DNA of 11,374 nt from assembly GCA_964636325.1 (NCBI GenBank), contig CAZWRV010000140.1:1-11374 (forward strand), given 5' to 3'. Under the pieces are notes generated by a model, which did no database searches, was not told the DNA's origin, and saw nothing but the letters and a program-made list of their open reading frames with translations. The position numbers and the translations under genes are program-made. The stretch comes from CAZWRV01 sp964636325. GTDB taxonomy: Bacteria; Verrucomicrobiota; Lentisphaeria; Victivallales; GWF2-50-93. Within the stretch, counting starts at the first letter, position 1. Each line of letters starts with the position of its first letter. This document shows positions 1 to 9,162 of the stretch, piece after piece.

Positions 1-7
1 ATAAGTC

Positions 8-20
8 GTTGATTATCAAC
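8..20. repeat. Small perfect palindrome upstream of the EcsC-family gene
   Basis: GTTGAT and ATCAAC arms of 6 bp surround one central base in an AT-rich stretch about 175 bp before the EcsC-family start. The shape fits a dimeric regulator site, but no regulator gene is visible and a palindrome this short can occur by chance. Confidence 0.2.
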
Positions 21-95
21 ATTTCAATTTTTCCAACTGTTTAAAACGAGTTATACATCCACATCCATGGAAAACATAACAGCGCGGCTAATCAA

Positions 96-114
96 AGTCC
101 GGGACATCCGGACT
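96..114. repeat. GC-rich 7-bp hairpin before the EcsC-family gene
   Basis: AGTCCGG (96-102) and CCGGACT (108-114) are perfectly complementary around a 5-nt loop. No T tract follows on either strand, so it is not a standard intrinsic terminator. It could be the end of an upstream unit or a leader hairpin of the gene at 194. No gene was seen in 1-193. Confidence 0.3.
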
Positions 115-193
115 AATCTCATTCCATCTGCCACTTCGCCGCTTGATTTTTCGGATGGCAATCGTTCTATTTTGGAAAATATTTTTTCACGGG

Positions 194-1054
194 ATGTCTG
201 AGATGGCAGACATGGAAGTCAATGCGGAGCGATTCATCACCGGCGGCGATCTGGAGGATCTTGAGAGGGCCTGCAGGCTTCTTGAGAATCCGGGCCTCGC
301 CGTGAAGATGACAGACATAATCGGCTCGCCGATAGAGACGGGCATGAAGGTGATGCCGAAGAAATGGGCGTCGCTCGTCGGAACCGTCACGGAGAAGTCG
401 CTGCTGGCCGCCCTGCACTTTGCTGTTTTCACTCTTGACGGAAAGTCCGGCAGGCCCGCCTCCGAGCTGTCCCACAAGCTTGCGGTTATGGGTACTGGGG
501 CGGTGGGCGGCGCGTTCGGGCTGGCGGCGATTGCCGCCGAACTGCCGGTCACGACGGTGATAATGTTCCGTTCGATAGCGCAGATAGCCCGGAGCGAGGG
601 CGAAAACATCAAGGAACTGGAAGCGAAGCTCGCATGCCTGGAAGTCTTCGCGCTTGGAAGCAACAAGGAGGACGACAATGCGTCCGAGACCGGGTATTTC
701 GCGGTGCGCTACGCGATGTCGCAGGCGGTTTCGGAGGCCGCGAAATATATCGCGGAAAAAGGCATAACCAAGAAGACCGCCCCCGCGATCATGCGGTTTA
801 TCGCCTCAATCGCTTCGCGTTTCGGCATCGCAGTCTCAGAGAAGACCGTCGCGCAGGCAGTGCCCGTATTGGGCGCGTTGGGCGGAGCCACCATAAACAC
901 GATCTTCATGAAGCATTTCCAGGACATGGCGAGGGGACATTTCATCGTCCGCAGGCTTGAAAGGAGATACGGTCGGGAGCTTGTCCAGGCGGAATATGAG
1001 AGGATTCGCCGGGACATTCCATCGCTTAAGCGGAGGCATGCTCTGAAGCAGTAG
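194..1054 (+). CDS. EcsC family protein
   Basis: This is a 286-residue protein of the EcsC family (Pfam EcsC), named after the third gene of the Bacillus ecs transporter locus; its biochemical role is not established. Family hallmarks are clear: a Gly/Ala-rich hydrophobic segment at about residues 97-123, the block CLEVFALG (148-155), ETGYFAVR (165-172), then GGATINTIF (231-239) running into HFQDMARGHF (242-251) and a basic C-terminus. It probably associates with a membrane. The frame is open back to a TTG at 143 and an ATG at 155, but the extra residues are hydrophobic and unlike the family start. ATG 194 is preferred and ATG 203 is possible; no strong Shine-Dalgarno sequence helps. It stands alone: no ABC transporter gene lies beside it, and its 3' end faces the converging ypeA gene. 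Confidence 0.88.
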   Translation: MSEMADMEVNAERFITGGDLEDLERACRLLENPGLAVKMTDIIGSPIETGMKVMPKKWASLVGTVTEKSLLAALHFAVFTLDGKSGRPASELSHKLAVMGTGAVGGAFGLAAIAAELPVTTVIMFRSIAQIARSEGENIKELEAKLACLEVFALGSNKEDDNASETGYFAVRYAMSQAVSEAAKYIAEKGITKKTAPAIMRFIASIASRFGIAVSEKTVAQAVPVLGALGGATINTIFMKHFQDMARGHFIVRRLERRYGRELVQAEYERIRRDIPSLKRRHALKQ

Positions 1055-1120
1055 GCCTCCGAGGTGATGTTTTACATCCCAGGTGTCGGGTGTCAGGTTT
1101 CAGCGGAATTCAGACATCCA

Positions 1121-1142
1121 CCTCTGAAACTCCTCTGAAACT
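1121..1142. repeat. 11-bp tandem duplication next to repeat copy 1
   Basis: CCTCTGAAACT occurs twice head to tail (1121-1131 and 1132-1142), followed by a degraded third unit. A near-identical word, CCTTTGAAACT, closes the right side of the 106-bp repeat at 1249-1259. At copy 2 the same positions hold CTGAAACT (2644-2651) and CCTTTGAAATT (2759-2769). The word is thus probably part of the repeat element or its target preference. Confidence 0.55.
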
Positions 1143-1154
1143 CGCCTGAAGTAA

Positions 1155-1260
1155 CGCAGACATTCCTGTCTGCGATTCCGCAGGTAGGAATACCTGCCCT
1201 ACTCTAAGTTTCACACCGGCAAAACTGCGGTCACCGCAGACAGCCACTCCTTTGAAACTT
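1155..1260. repeat. 106-bp hairpin-rich repeat, copy 1
   Basis: This block matches 2665-2770 at 102 of 106 positions in the same orientation. It can form three hairpins: A, CGCAGACA with TGTCTGCG around TTCC (1155-1174); B, GCAGGTA with TACCTGC around GGAA (1180-1197); and C, CTGCGG with CCGCAG around TCA (1225-1239). The 5' arm of A recurs exactly at 1235-1242, so the 3' arm of A has two possible partners. Extragenic position, small size and nested stems resemble REP-like elements. No transposase is present. Confidence 0.85.
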
Positions 1261-1410
1261 AACTCGAATAATGCAACCGTCGCCAGCTCGATTTCCGGAT
1301 CGGCGCACGATTACGGCTAGAAACACTGGGCACGGTCCGAATCCGCCGCCAGGCAGAATTTCCGTCTACGCCGAACTGGGGGGGGCAATCTGCCGGTGGC
1401 CACATTAATT

Positions 1411-1428
1411 GCCGAGCCGGTGCTCGGC
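1411..1428 (-). terminator. Possible terminator hairpin after ypeA
   Basis: A perfect 7-bp GC stem (GCCGAGC with GCTCGGC) and a 4-nt loop lie about 20 nt beyond the ypeA stop codon on the minus strand. Position and stability suit a transcript end for the minus-strand unit. There is no run of T after it, so it may instead protect the RNA 3' end. Confidence 0.4.
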
Positions 1429-1448
1429 GTTCCCGGGCATGAATCTCC

Positions 1449-1865
1449 TCAATCCTTTTCCAGGCGCTTGCCCAAGCTCGCCACATCGTCTTCGGCGAAG
1501 CCGATTTTCCGGTAGAACTCGATTACGGAGCTGTTCGATCTGCGGATCTGGAGGTTGATCTTCGGGCAGCCGAGGGCGCGCAGACGCTTCTCCGCCTCGG
1601 CGACAATTTCCCGGCCGAGCCCGGAGCGCCGCCGGGACGGATCCACCGCCAGGTAGTTCAGCCAGCCGCGGTGCCCCTCGTAGCCCGCCATGACGGTGGC
1701 GACAATCTTGCCGTCCTCGATTCCGACCAGGAAGAGGTCCGGCTGCACTCCCAGCTTGCGCCGGATATCCTTGTGGGGATCGTTGTGGGGCACTACAAGA
1801 TTGCATTTCCGCCAGAGTTCGACGACTGCGGATTCGTCGTAGTTGCGATAGTATCTGACTTCCAT
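1449..1865 (-). CDS. ypeA: YpeA-like GNAT acetyltransferase
   Basis: This is a 138-residue GCN5-related N-acetyltransferase, predicted to move an acetyl group from acetyl-CoA to an unknown amine. It closely resembles the 141-residue E. coli YpeA family: an N-terminal ELWRKCNLVVPHNDP block (16-30), FLVG then VATVMAGYEGHRG (55-67), the acetyl-CoA loop RRSGLG (79-84), CPKINLQI (100-107), and a C-terminal FYRKIGF followed by SLGKRL. The open frame also allows a GTG at 1871, but ATG 1865 is better: an AAGGTGG ribosome-binding site lies just upstream of it, and the resulting N-terminus matches the family. It is the last gene of the minus-strand group, about 50 bp after the deacetylase stop, and is probably co-transcribed with it. 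The in vivo substrate is unknown. Confidence 0.88.
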   Translation of the reverse strand: MEVRYYRNYDESAVVELWRKCNLVVPHNDPHKDIRRKLGVQPDLFLVGIEDGKIVATVMAGYEGHRGWLNYLAVDPSRRRSGLGREIVAEAEKRLRALGCPKINLQIRRSNSSVIEFYRKIGFAEDDVASLGKRLEKD

Positions 1866-1916
1866 TTCCACCTTCTTGTCTTATCTGTGAATTCCATATA
1901 ACCTCTCAAGACGATG

Positions 1917-2633
1917 TCATTGCGGCCCTCCGCCGCCGCTGATGGCGTCCGCATCGGCCAAGGCGCCTGCGGCCGGAGCAATCCTGACCGAGGGGACCGC
2001 CTCCAGGCGGCCGAGGAGCTTGTCGAGGTATATGCCCCGGATCGGCCCCCATCCCTCTTCGTCAAGGCCGTGCAGGCAGAAGAGGAGCCATCCTGACGGG
2101 CGTTTGAGGAGTTCGTCGATCCATCCGTCCAGCGCGGCCTCGGCGTTCCCGGGTCCGAACGAGGTCGAGCCCAGGCGCACAAGCTCCCGGCCCGGGAGCG
2201 GGAGGATGGGATCTGGAGATGCGGGACGGTAGGCGCGCACGACCGTAGGCAACCATGCCTCAAGCTCGGGATTCGACGACAGGTAGGGCATGTTGAAGAC
2301 CGCTCGCCTAGGATCAAATCCCTTGAGCTCGGACGAGAAGATATCCAGGCATCGCTTCACAAGATCCTGCGCCTCCGCGAGCGGCATCCGGCCCTTGTCC
2401 GCATGGCGGTAGCCGTGCGGCATTATTTCATGGCCGCGGGCCTTGAGCTCGTTCCATACGGTGAAATCCCCGACCGGATGCCGATGGCTGGGATTCGGGC
2501 AGACGAAGCCGGGCCTGTGCGCGGTTGCGACGATGTTGAAGCAGGCGGACAGCCCATGCCGCTCGTATATGTCCGCGATCATCAGGTTCGACTTCAGGAA
2601 CCCGTCGTCAAAGCTGAGGGTTACAAGATGCAT
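1917..2633 (-). CDS. Polysaccharide deacetylase family (NodB-homology) protein
   Basis: This 238-residue protein has the features of carbohydrate esterase family 4, whose members remove acetyl groups from chitin-, peptidoglycan- or other N-acetylated polysaccharides using a bound metal. Motif 1 is SFDDG (7-11), with D9 and D10 as catalytic base and metal ligand. Motif 2 is HGYRH (73-77), giving two metal-binding histidines, with Gly where Ser or Thr is usual. Motif 3 reads FNMPYL (113-118), so the usual Arg is Asn. H188 in FCLHGLDEEGW is a candidate general acid. No signal peptide is seen, so the enzyme is either cytoplasmic or acts on a small or lipid-linked substrate. ATG 2633 has an AGGA ribosome-binding site about 4 nt upstream. 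Its leader carries repeat copy 2, and ypeA follows closely. Confidence 0.82.
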   Translation of the reverse strand: MHLVTLSFDDGFLKSNLMIADIYERHGLSACFNIVATAHRPGFVCPNPSHRHPVGDFTVWNELKARGHEIMPHGYRHADKGRMPLAEAQDLVKRCLDIFSSELKGFDPRRAVFNMPYLSSNPELEAWLPTVVRAYRPASPDPILPLPGRELVRLGSTSFGPGNAEAALDGWIDELLKRPSGWLLFCLHGLDEEGWGPIRGIYLDKLLGRLEAVPSVRIAPAAGALADADAISGGGGPQ

Positions 2634-2664
2634 TTTTCCTATACTGAAACTTGCCTTTGAGCGG

Positions 2665-2770
2665 CGCAGGCATTCCTGCCTGCGATTCCGCAGGTAGGAA
2701 TACCTGCCCTACTCTAAGTTTCACACCGGCAAAACTGCGGTCACCGCAGGCAGCCACTCCTTTGAAATTT
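2665..2770. repeat. 106-bp hairpin-rich repeat, copy 2, in the deacetylase leader
   Basis: This copy differs from 1155-1260 at four positions: 2670 (G for A), 2679 (C for T), 2750 (G for A) and 2768 (T for C). The first two pair with each other in hairpin A (CGCAGGCA, 2665-2672, with TGCCTGCG, 2677-2684), so the stem stays perfect. The third lies in the second copy of the arm (2745-2752). The block ends 31 bp before the deacetylase ATG and would lie in its 5' untranslated RNA if transcription starts upstream of it. An alternative long stem pairs 2672-2684 with 2689-2701 through one G-T wobble. Confidence 0.85.
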
Positions 2771-2783
2771 TTCAGCCTAAAGG

Positions 2784-2789
2784 AGTATA
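2784..2789 (-). promoter_or_regulatory. Possible -10 box for the deacetylase-ypeA pair
   Basis: On the minus strand this reads TATACT, five of six matches to the bacterial -10 consensus, just upstream of repeat copy 2. No good -35 element lies 16-18 bp further up. If used, the RNA would begin near 2776 and carry the whole repeat as leader. Read-through from the RCC1-repeat gene is an alternative source of transcription. Confidence 0.22.
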
Positions 2790-2874
2790 TTTGAGAAGCC
2801 ATAACTTAAGTCTCGGCTCGGGAAATTCCAACTGCGGCAGGAGAAGATCGCCGTTGGATGCAAGGATTCCACGA

Positions 2875-5535
2875 TCAAGGGACCGTGCCGCAAAGGTTTA
2901 AATAGCCGATACCCACTGCATTTTCCACCAATACATATCCGGTCGGCGCCTGCGTTTCCTTGAGTTTCGGGTATACGGCGTATACGCGGCTGGTTCCGTT
3001 CTCAGTATCCATCACGCTTCTGCCGGGCCTTCCTCTGGCATCGGGAAACGAATAGGATGATTTCAATATTCTGCATTTCGCATATCTTATCCTGTCCCGG
3101 CCTTTTTCATTAATTTTATATTCCACTAATATCTTCGGTGCGTCGCTTCCGAAGAAGCTGCCGGTGACGGTTAGGATGCTGCCTTCCACGGCCGGGCAGT
3201 CACAGTCTATGTCGGCGACCTTGGGGGGGACGATCCTGACCTTTCCCGCGTGAGCGTCCTTGATGGCGGCGCCGAAGGAGTTCACTGTGCGCGCCTTGAG
3301 ATCAGCGTCGAGGAACGCCGCCTGAACCAGCGCCTCGTTCACGGTTTTTCCGTCCCTGCTGTTGGCGGCGGTCGCCTTCCGGTCGCAGAGGGCTACGCCT
3401 GTAGACCAGGCGCAGTCCGCGAATTCCGCGGGGAGGCCGCTGTCCTCGAAGGCTCCGTTGCGTATTCTGGAGATGGTCGGAACGGGCGCCCTGCCCTGCC
3501 GGCCCTTGAACGGAAAGACGAATCCCTCAGCGGAGAACAAAGGCGTCCTGAAGAAGGTCTCATCCATCGCCGGACTTTGGACGTCGGCGGCCAGGATTTT
3601 GAATTTGCTTCCGGTTGTGACATAGGAGCTGATGCCTTCGGCGAAGAAATCCGCGACAAGCGCCACGTTTCCGCCGATGACCGCCTCGGTCGTCGCCAAG
3701 GAGGGATTTGCGAATGTCGCATTTCCGGACGGGATGGCGGACCATCCTTTGAATATGAAACCTTCGGCGGGATGTGCTGCGACAGTGATTTTTTCTCCGA
3801 CGGAGCATAAGTGGCTCCCGATCCCCGGATTGACGGTTCCGCGCTCCGGATAGGGCACGAGCATCTCGACGGTCGCGCTGTCGGGGGAGCTTGCCAGCGC
3901 CATTGAGAAGTTGAATCCTGCGGCGACGAGGAAGGCGTTTGAGACTTCCGGAACCAAAACCGGCGAAAGCCTTACGGATAGCGATGAGTCGCCGAGCTGG
4001 CCGAGGTCGTTGGCGCCCCATGTCCAGACAGTTCCGTCGTCTTTCAGGGCGATCGCATGGCACCTCTGATCGTTCAGCCCCCTGCCCGAAACATCAATTC
4101 CGGCAACTCCGAAGAAACCTTTGACCTGAGTTGGAACATGGCTGTCGTCGGTGGAGCCGATGCCGAGCTGGCCACCCTTGTTAAGCCCCCAGGAGTGAAG
4201 AGTTCCGTCGGACCTCCGCGCTATTGCGAACCCATAGCCGGCCCTGATCTCGGCGACACCTTCGAGTCCGGAGACATCGATCGGGACGGCGCTGTTTTCG
4301 GTGCTTCCGTCGCCGAGCTGGCCGTAGTTGTTGAGGCCCAGCGACTTGACGGTTCCGGAAACACCTATAGCATATGTCGTGCAGAAACCAGCAGCGACGC
4401 CGGAGATAGCGGAAAGGCCTTGGATCTTGACCGGGCTCTTGCAGAACTGCGTCCCGGTGCCTCCGAGCTGAGAACAGCCGTTCCATCCCCACCCTTGGAC
4501 CGTGCCGTCTGCGCCGACCGCGAGCACGTGATCGTAATATTCGGATGGACCGCCTCCTTGCGAGCCGGTTTTTCCGGCGGCGATTTTCGCGATCTTGCCG
4601 GATACTGCGCTCAAAACCGGCCCGAGGCTGTCCGCCGTGCTTCCGTCGCCGAGCTGGCCGTAGCTGTTGCCGCCCCAGGAATATGCGGTGCCGTCGGTCA
4701 TCACCGCCACGGAGTGCAGGGCACCTCCGGCCATCTTCGCTACCGACGAAATTCCTTCCGTCCGGACGGGGACAGGGCTGCACGCCCCCTCGCCGTAGCC
4801 GCCGTCGCCGAGCTGGCCGCTTTGATTGTCGCCCCAGGCCCATAGAGTCCCGTCGCTTTTCAGCGCCAGCGAATGGTTCAGGCCGCACGATATTGCCGCA
4901 ACATCCGCCAGGCCTTTCACTTCGACCGGGGAGCTGGCGTCGCTCACAGTGCCGTCGCCGAGCTGGCCGTAGCTGTTGCCGCCCCAGGCGTAGACCTTGC
5001 CGTCGGCAGTCAGGGCAAGGCTGTGGTAGCTTCCAGATTCTATGGCGGTCACGCCTGAGATATTCAAAACCTGCACAGGAAGAGTGCTGTCGGTCTTAGT
5101 GCCGTCCCCGAGCTGGCCGTAGCTGTTGCCGCCCCAGGCGTAGACCTTGCCGTCCGCCCCCAGCGCCACGGTATGGGCGCTGCCGGCGGAAACAGCGGAG
5201 GCGGGAACCTCAAGCTGCGCCTTCACCGGAAACACCCTGTCTCCGGCCTCGCCCCAGCCGCCGTCGCCGAGCTGGCCGTAGAAGTTGAAGCCCCAGCACC
5301 ACACCGAGCCGTCGCCGAGAAGCGCGGCCGTATGAGCGAAACCGGCCTTTACGGACTGGACATCCTCAGCGCCCTTGACATCCACGAATTCGGCCGACAC
5401 CTCCTTCCGCCCGTTGCCCAGCTCGCCTTCCACGTTGCTGCCCCAGGCGTAGAGGGAGACGGTGCCGCAGAACGCGCGTGGGATTAGGGCGCAATTCAAA
5501 AGCGCAAGAAGCGGGATTATACGAAAAATGCCCAT
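2875..5535 (-). CDS. Exported RCC1-repeat protein with InlB-B-like and C-terminal Ig-like domains
   Basis: This 886-residue protein has a probable signal peptide (hydrophobic residues 4-19, likely cleavage near 23). Residues 25-550 hold ten RCC1-type repeats of about 50 residues, each with a WG-x-N-x(3)-GQLG-like core (WG at about 31, 81, 134, 184, 234, 287, 349, 449 and 506; LG at 399). RCC1 repeats fold as beta-propeller blades. Residues 555-632 resemble a bacterial InlB B-repeat (GTVNP, then GFIFKGW, ending VADFF). Residues 770-880 look like an IPT/TIG-type immunoglobulin-like fold (ILTVTGSFFG). No LPXTG motif, lipobox or clear C-terminal sorting motif is seen. It is most likely periplasmic or surface-exposed, in binding or adhesion; the ligand is unknown. 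The start is placed by the signal peptide, since no clear Shine-Dalgarno sequence precedes it. A C7 tract on the coding strand (3223-3229) is a possible slippage site. Confidence 0.85.
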   Translation of the reverse strand: MGIFRIIPLLALLNCALIPRAFCGTVSLYAWGSNVEGELGNGRKEVSAEFVDVKGAEDVQSVKAGFAHTAALLGDGSVWCWGFNFYGQLGDGGWGEAGDRVFPVKAQLEVPASAVSAGSAHTVALGADGKVYAWGGNSYGQLGDGTKTDSTLPVQVLNISGVTAIESGSYHSLALTADGKVYAWGGNSYGQLGDGTVSDASSPVEVKGLADVAAISCGLNHSLALKSDGTLWAWGDNQSGQLGDGGYGEGACSPVPVRTEGISSVAKMAGGALHSVAVMTDGTAYSWGGNSYGQLGDGSTADSLGPVLSAVSGKIAKIAAGKTGSQGGGPSEYYDHVLAVGADGTVQGWGWNGCSQLGGTGTQFCKSPVKIQGLSAISGVAAGFCTTYAIGVSGTVKSLGLNNYGQLGDGSTENSAVPIDVSGLEGVAEIRAGYGFAIARRSDGTLHSWGLNKGGQLGIGSTDDSHVPTQVKGFFGVAGIDVSGRGLNDQRCHAIALKDDGTVWTWGANDLGQLGDSSLSVRLSPVLVPEVSNAFLVAAGFNFSMALASSPDSATVEMLVPYPERGTVNPGIGSHLCSVGEKITVAAHPAEGFIFKGWSAIPSGNATFANPSLATTEAVIGGNVALVADFFAEGISSYVTTGSKFKILAADVQSPAMDETFFRTPLFSAEGFVFPFKGRQGRAPVPTISRIRNGAFEDSGLPAEFADCAWSTGVALCDRKATAANSRDGKTVNEALVQAAFLDADLKARTVNSFGAAIKDAHAGKVRIVPPKVADIDCDCPAVEGSILTVTGSFFGSDAPKILVEYKINEKGRDRIRYAKCRILKSSYSFPDARGRPGRSVMDTENGTSRVYAVYPKLKETQAPTGYVLVENAVGIGYLNLCGTVP
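4951..5154. repeat. Recent internal duplication in the RCC1-repeat gene (150-bp period)
   Basis: Positions 4951-5004 and 5101-5154 match at 53 of 54 bases, exactly 150 bp apart, and encode repeats 3 and 4 with the identical core YAWGGNSYGQLGDG. A shorter piece recurs near 4645-4679 (repeat 6). Such near-identity between neighbouring blades suggests recent unequal recombination or gene conversion, so blade number may vary among strains. Confidence 0.85.
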
Positions 5536-5560
5536 GCCGACCGGTTTGTTGCAAGCCGAT

Positions 5561-5580
5561 GTCCGTCAATAATAACGGAC
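5561..5580. repeat. 6-bp inverted repeat between the GNAT and RCC1-repeat genes
   Basis: GTCCGT and ACGGAC flank an 8-nt AT-rich loop in the 60-bp gap. No T tract follows on the minus strand, so it is a weak terminator candidate. It may be a processing site or an operator. Confidence 0.3.
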
Positions 5581-5595
5581 CACGGTAAAAAATAT

Positions 5596-6198
5596 TTATG
5601 ACTGCTTTCGCGGCCACTTCAGGAACGGCTTGAGTTCCGCCCAGATCTGCTCGTCCTCAGGACTGCGGATATCGGGCGCGAAGCCCAGCGAGAGATAGAG
5701 GTTTATCGCGGGCACTCTGCCGGTGGAGGTGACGAGGTATGCTGCCCTGTGGCCCAGCTCCCTCAGCCTCGCGCATGCGGCGCCCATGAGCGGCTTTGAG
5801 AGGCCGCGCCCCTGGAACTCGGGGCGGATTGCGACCCAGTGTATCCTGCCGATCGGGCGGCCGTAGTAGTCGTCGTTGAACCAGGCCGTTGCAGTTCCTA
5901 CGCACAGGCCGGCGGGATCCATGAGGAAAAGCTGGCGTTTCGAGAGCGGTTCCGGATCGCCGCCGAATTCCTTGCGGAAAAGTTCCAGGTTGATCGTGAG
6001 GTATTTTTCCGCTGCGGAATAGACCTCGACCCAGAGCGCTTCATCCCCCGGGATGTAGCTGCGCATGGAGAAACCTCCCGGCAGGCTGAAGGACGGCACC
6101 TGCTCAAGCCCCTCGCAGATCATGCTGACCCTCAGGTTCTTCTCTACGACGCCCATGAGGAGGCGGTGGATGTTCTCTGTGCCGCTGCGGTCCGACAT
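5596..6198 (-). CDS. GNAT family N-acetyltransferase
   Basis: This 200-residue protein has a GNAT fold in its C-terminal half: VGTATAWF (100-107), IHWVAIRPEFQGRGLS (119-134) with the acetyl-CoA pyrophosphate loop QGRGLS (the last Gly/Ala position is Ser), LMGAACARLRELGH (137-150), and VPAINLYLSLGF (162-173). It should transfer an acyl group from an acyl-CoA; the acceptor cannot be named. An in-frame ATG at 6123 has a better ribosome-binding site (GAGG, 6 nt away) and would give 175 residues. However, the 25 upstream codons end in G or C almost without exception, while the DNA beyond 6198 is AT-rich, so the longer form is kept. It is the first gene of the minus-strand group, with a perfect -10 box 26 bp upstream and the RCC1-repeat gene 60 bp downstream. 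Confidence 0.82.
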   Translation of the reverse strand: MSDRSGTENIHRLLMGVVEKNLRVSMICEGLEQVPSFSLPGGFSMRSYIPGDEALWVEVYSAAEKYLTINLELFRKEFGGDPEPLSKRQLFLMDPAGLCVGTATAWFNDDYYGRPIGRIHWVAIRPEFQGRGLSKPLMGAACARLRELGHRAAYLVTSTGRVPAINLYLSLGFAPDIRSPEDEQIWAELKPFLKWPRKQS

Positions 6199-6446
6199 TG
6201 GAACTCAATATGATGAAAAAACTATTATATTTTATGTTTTCCCGAGTTTGCTTAAACCTGGCACCGACACCTGTGCTGCAAAACTCAGCCGTGCATTCAT
6301 CTCGACTGTATCGATTCTGAAAATACAGCTGAATTTCATCGAATCAAGGCCAGCATATCTTCTCCGGCCCGCTTGAAACTTCCGCTTTTGAAACAAGATT
6401 ACATCCTTTGGGAAAAACAACTTATGACGGGAAGAAGACACAGATC
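6199..6446. other. Divergent intergenic region before valS
   Basis: This 248-bp AT-rich region separates the divergent GNAT and valS units and should hold both promoters. It contains the minus-strand -10 box (6224-6229), a 6-bp inverted repeat CTGTAT/ATACAG (6306-6311 and 6323-6328), and two TTGAAAC words 15 bp apart (6373-6379, 6388-6394). The first TTGAAA could be a -35 for valS, but the -10 opposite it (GATTAC, 6397-6402) is poor. No T-box or other riboswitch is convincing. Confidence 0.5.
6224..6229 (-). promoter_or_regulatory. -10 box of the GNAT/RCC1 transcription unit
   Basis: The minus strand reads TATAAT, a perfect -10 hexamer, in a strongly AT-rich stretch 26 bp before the ATG at 6198. 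No good -35 element is seen at 16-18 bp. RNA would start around 6217, giving a leader of about 20 nt. Confidence 0.4.
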
Positions 6447-9098
<2,652 letters not shown>

Positions 9099-9162
9099 GA
9101 CGCCGTGCCGGCCATTCAGCTTGTCCATCTTCGGAGTCAATGGATAAATTAAGGGGCTCACC

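Larger units (their letters stand above)
1055..1448. other. Convergent intergenic region, non-coding
   Basis: This 394-bp gap separates the 3' ends of the EcsC-family gene and ypeA. It holds an 11-bp tandem repeat (1121-1142), the first copy of the 106-bp hairpin repeat (1155-1260), a run of eight G (1378-1385) and a GC hairpin (1411-1428). I found no convincing coding frame in it on either strand. Confidence 0.7.

Noticed and set aside
143..193. Upstream TTG and ATG starts for the EcsC-family gene
   Set aside because: They add a hydrophobic stretch without family support; ATG 194 gives a more typical N-terminus.
1378..1385. Run of eight G as a phase-variation tract
   Set aside because: It lies in non-coding DNA past the ends of both flanking genes, with no promoter near it.
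2608..2802. Minus-strand open frame of 64 codons across repeat copy 2
   Set aside because: It is translated hairpin repeat that overlaps the deacetylase start in another frame; no family resemblance.
4057..4845. Long plus-strand open frame of 262 codons
   Set aside because: It lies wholly antisense to the RCC1-repeat gene and owes its length to the repeated GC-rich codons; no family features and no ribosome-binding site.
4640..5290. Regularly spaced repeats that might look like a CRISPR array
   Set aside because: The period is about 150 bp and the repeats are in frame with the RCC1 blades of one protein; spacers are coding, not unique foreign sequence.
6259..6266. TGGCACCG before valS, similar to the T-box consensus
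   Set aside because: Only 60 bp separate it from the divergent GNAT start, too little for a T-box stem I; no specifier loop or terminator partner is visible.
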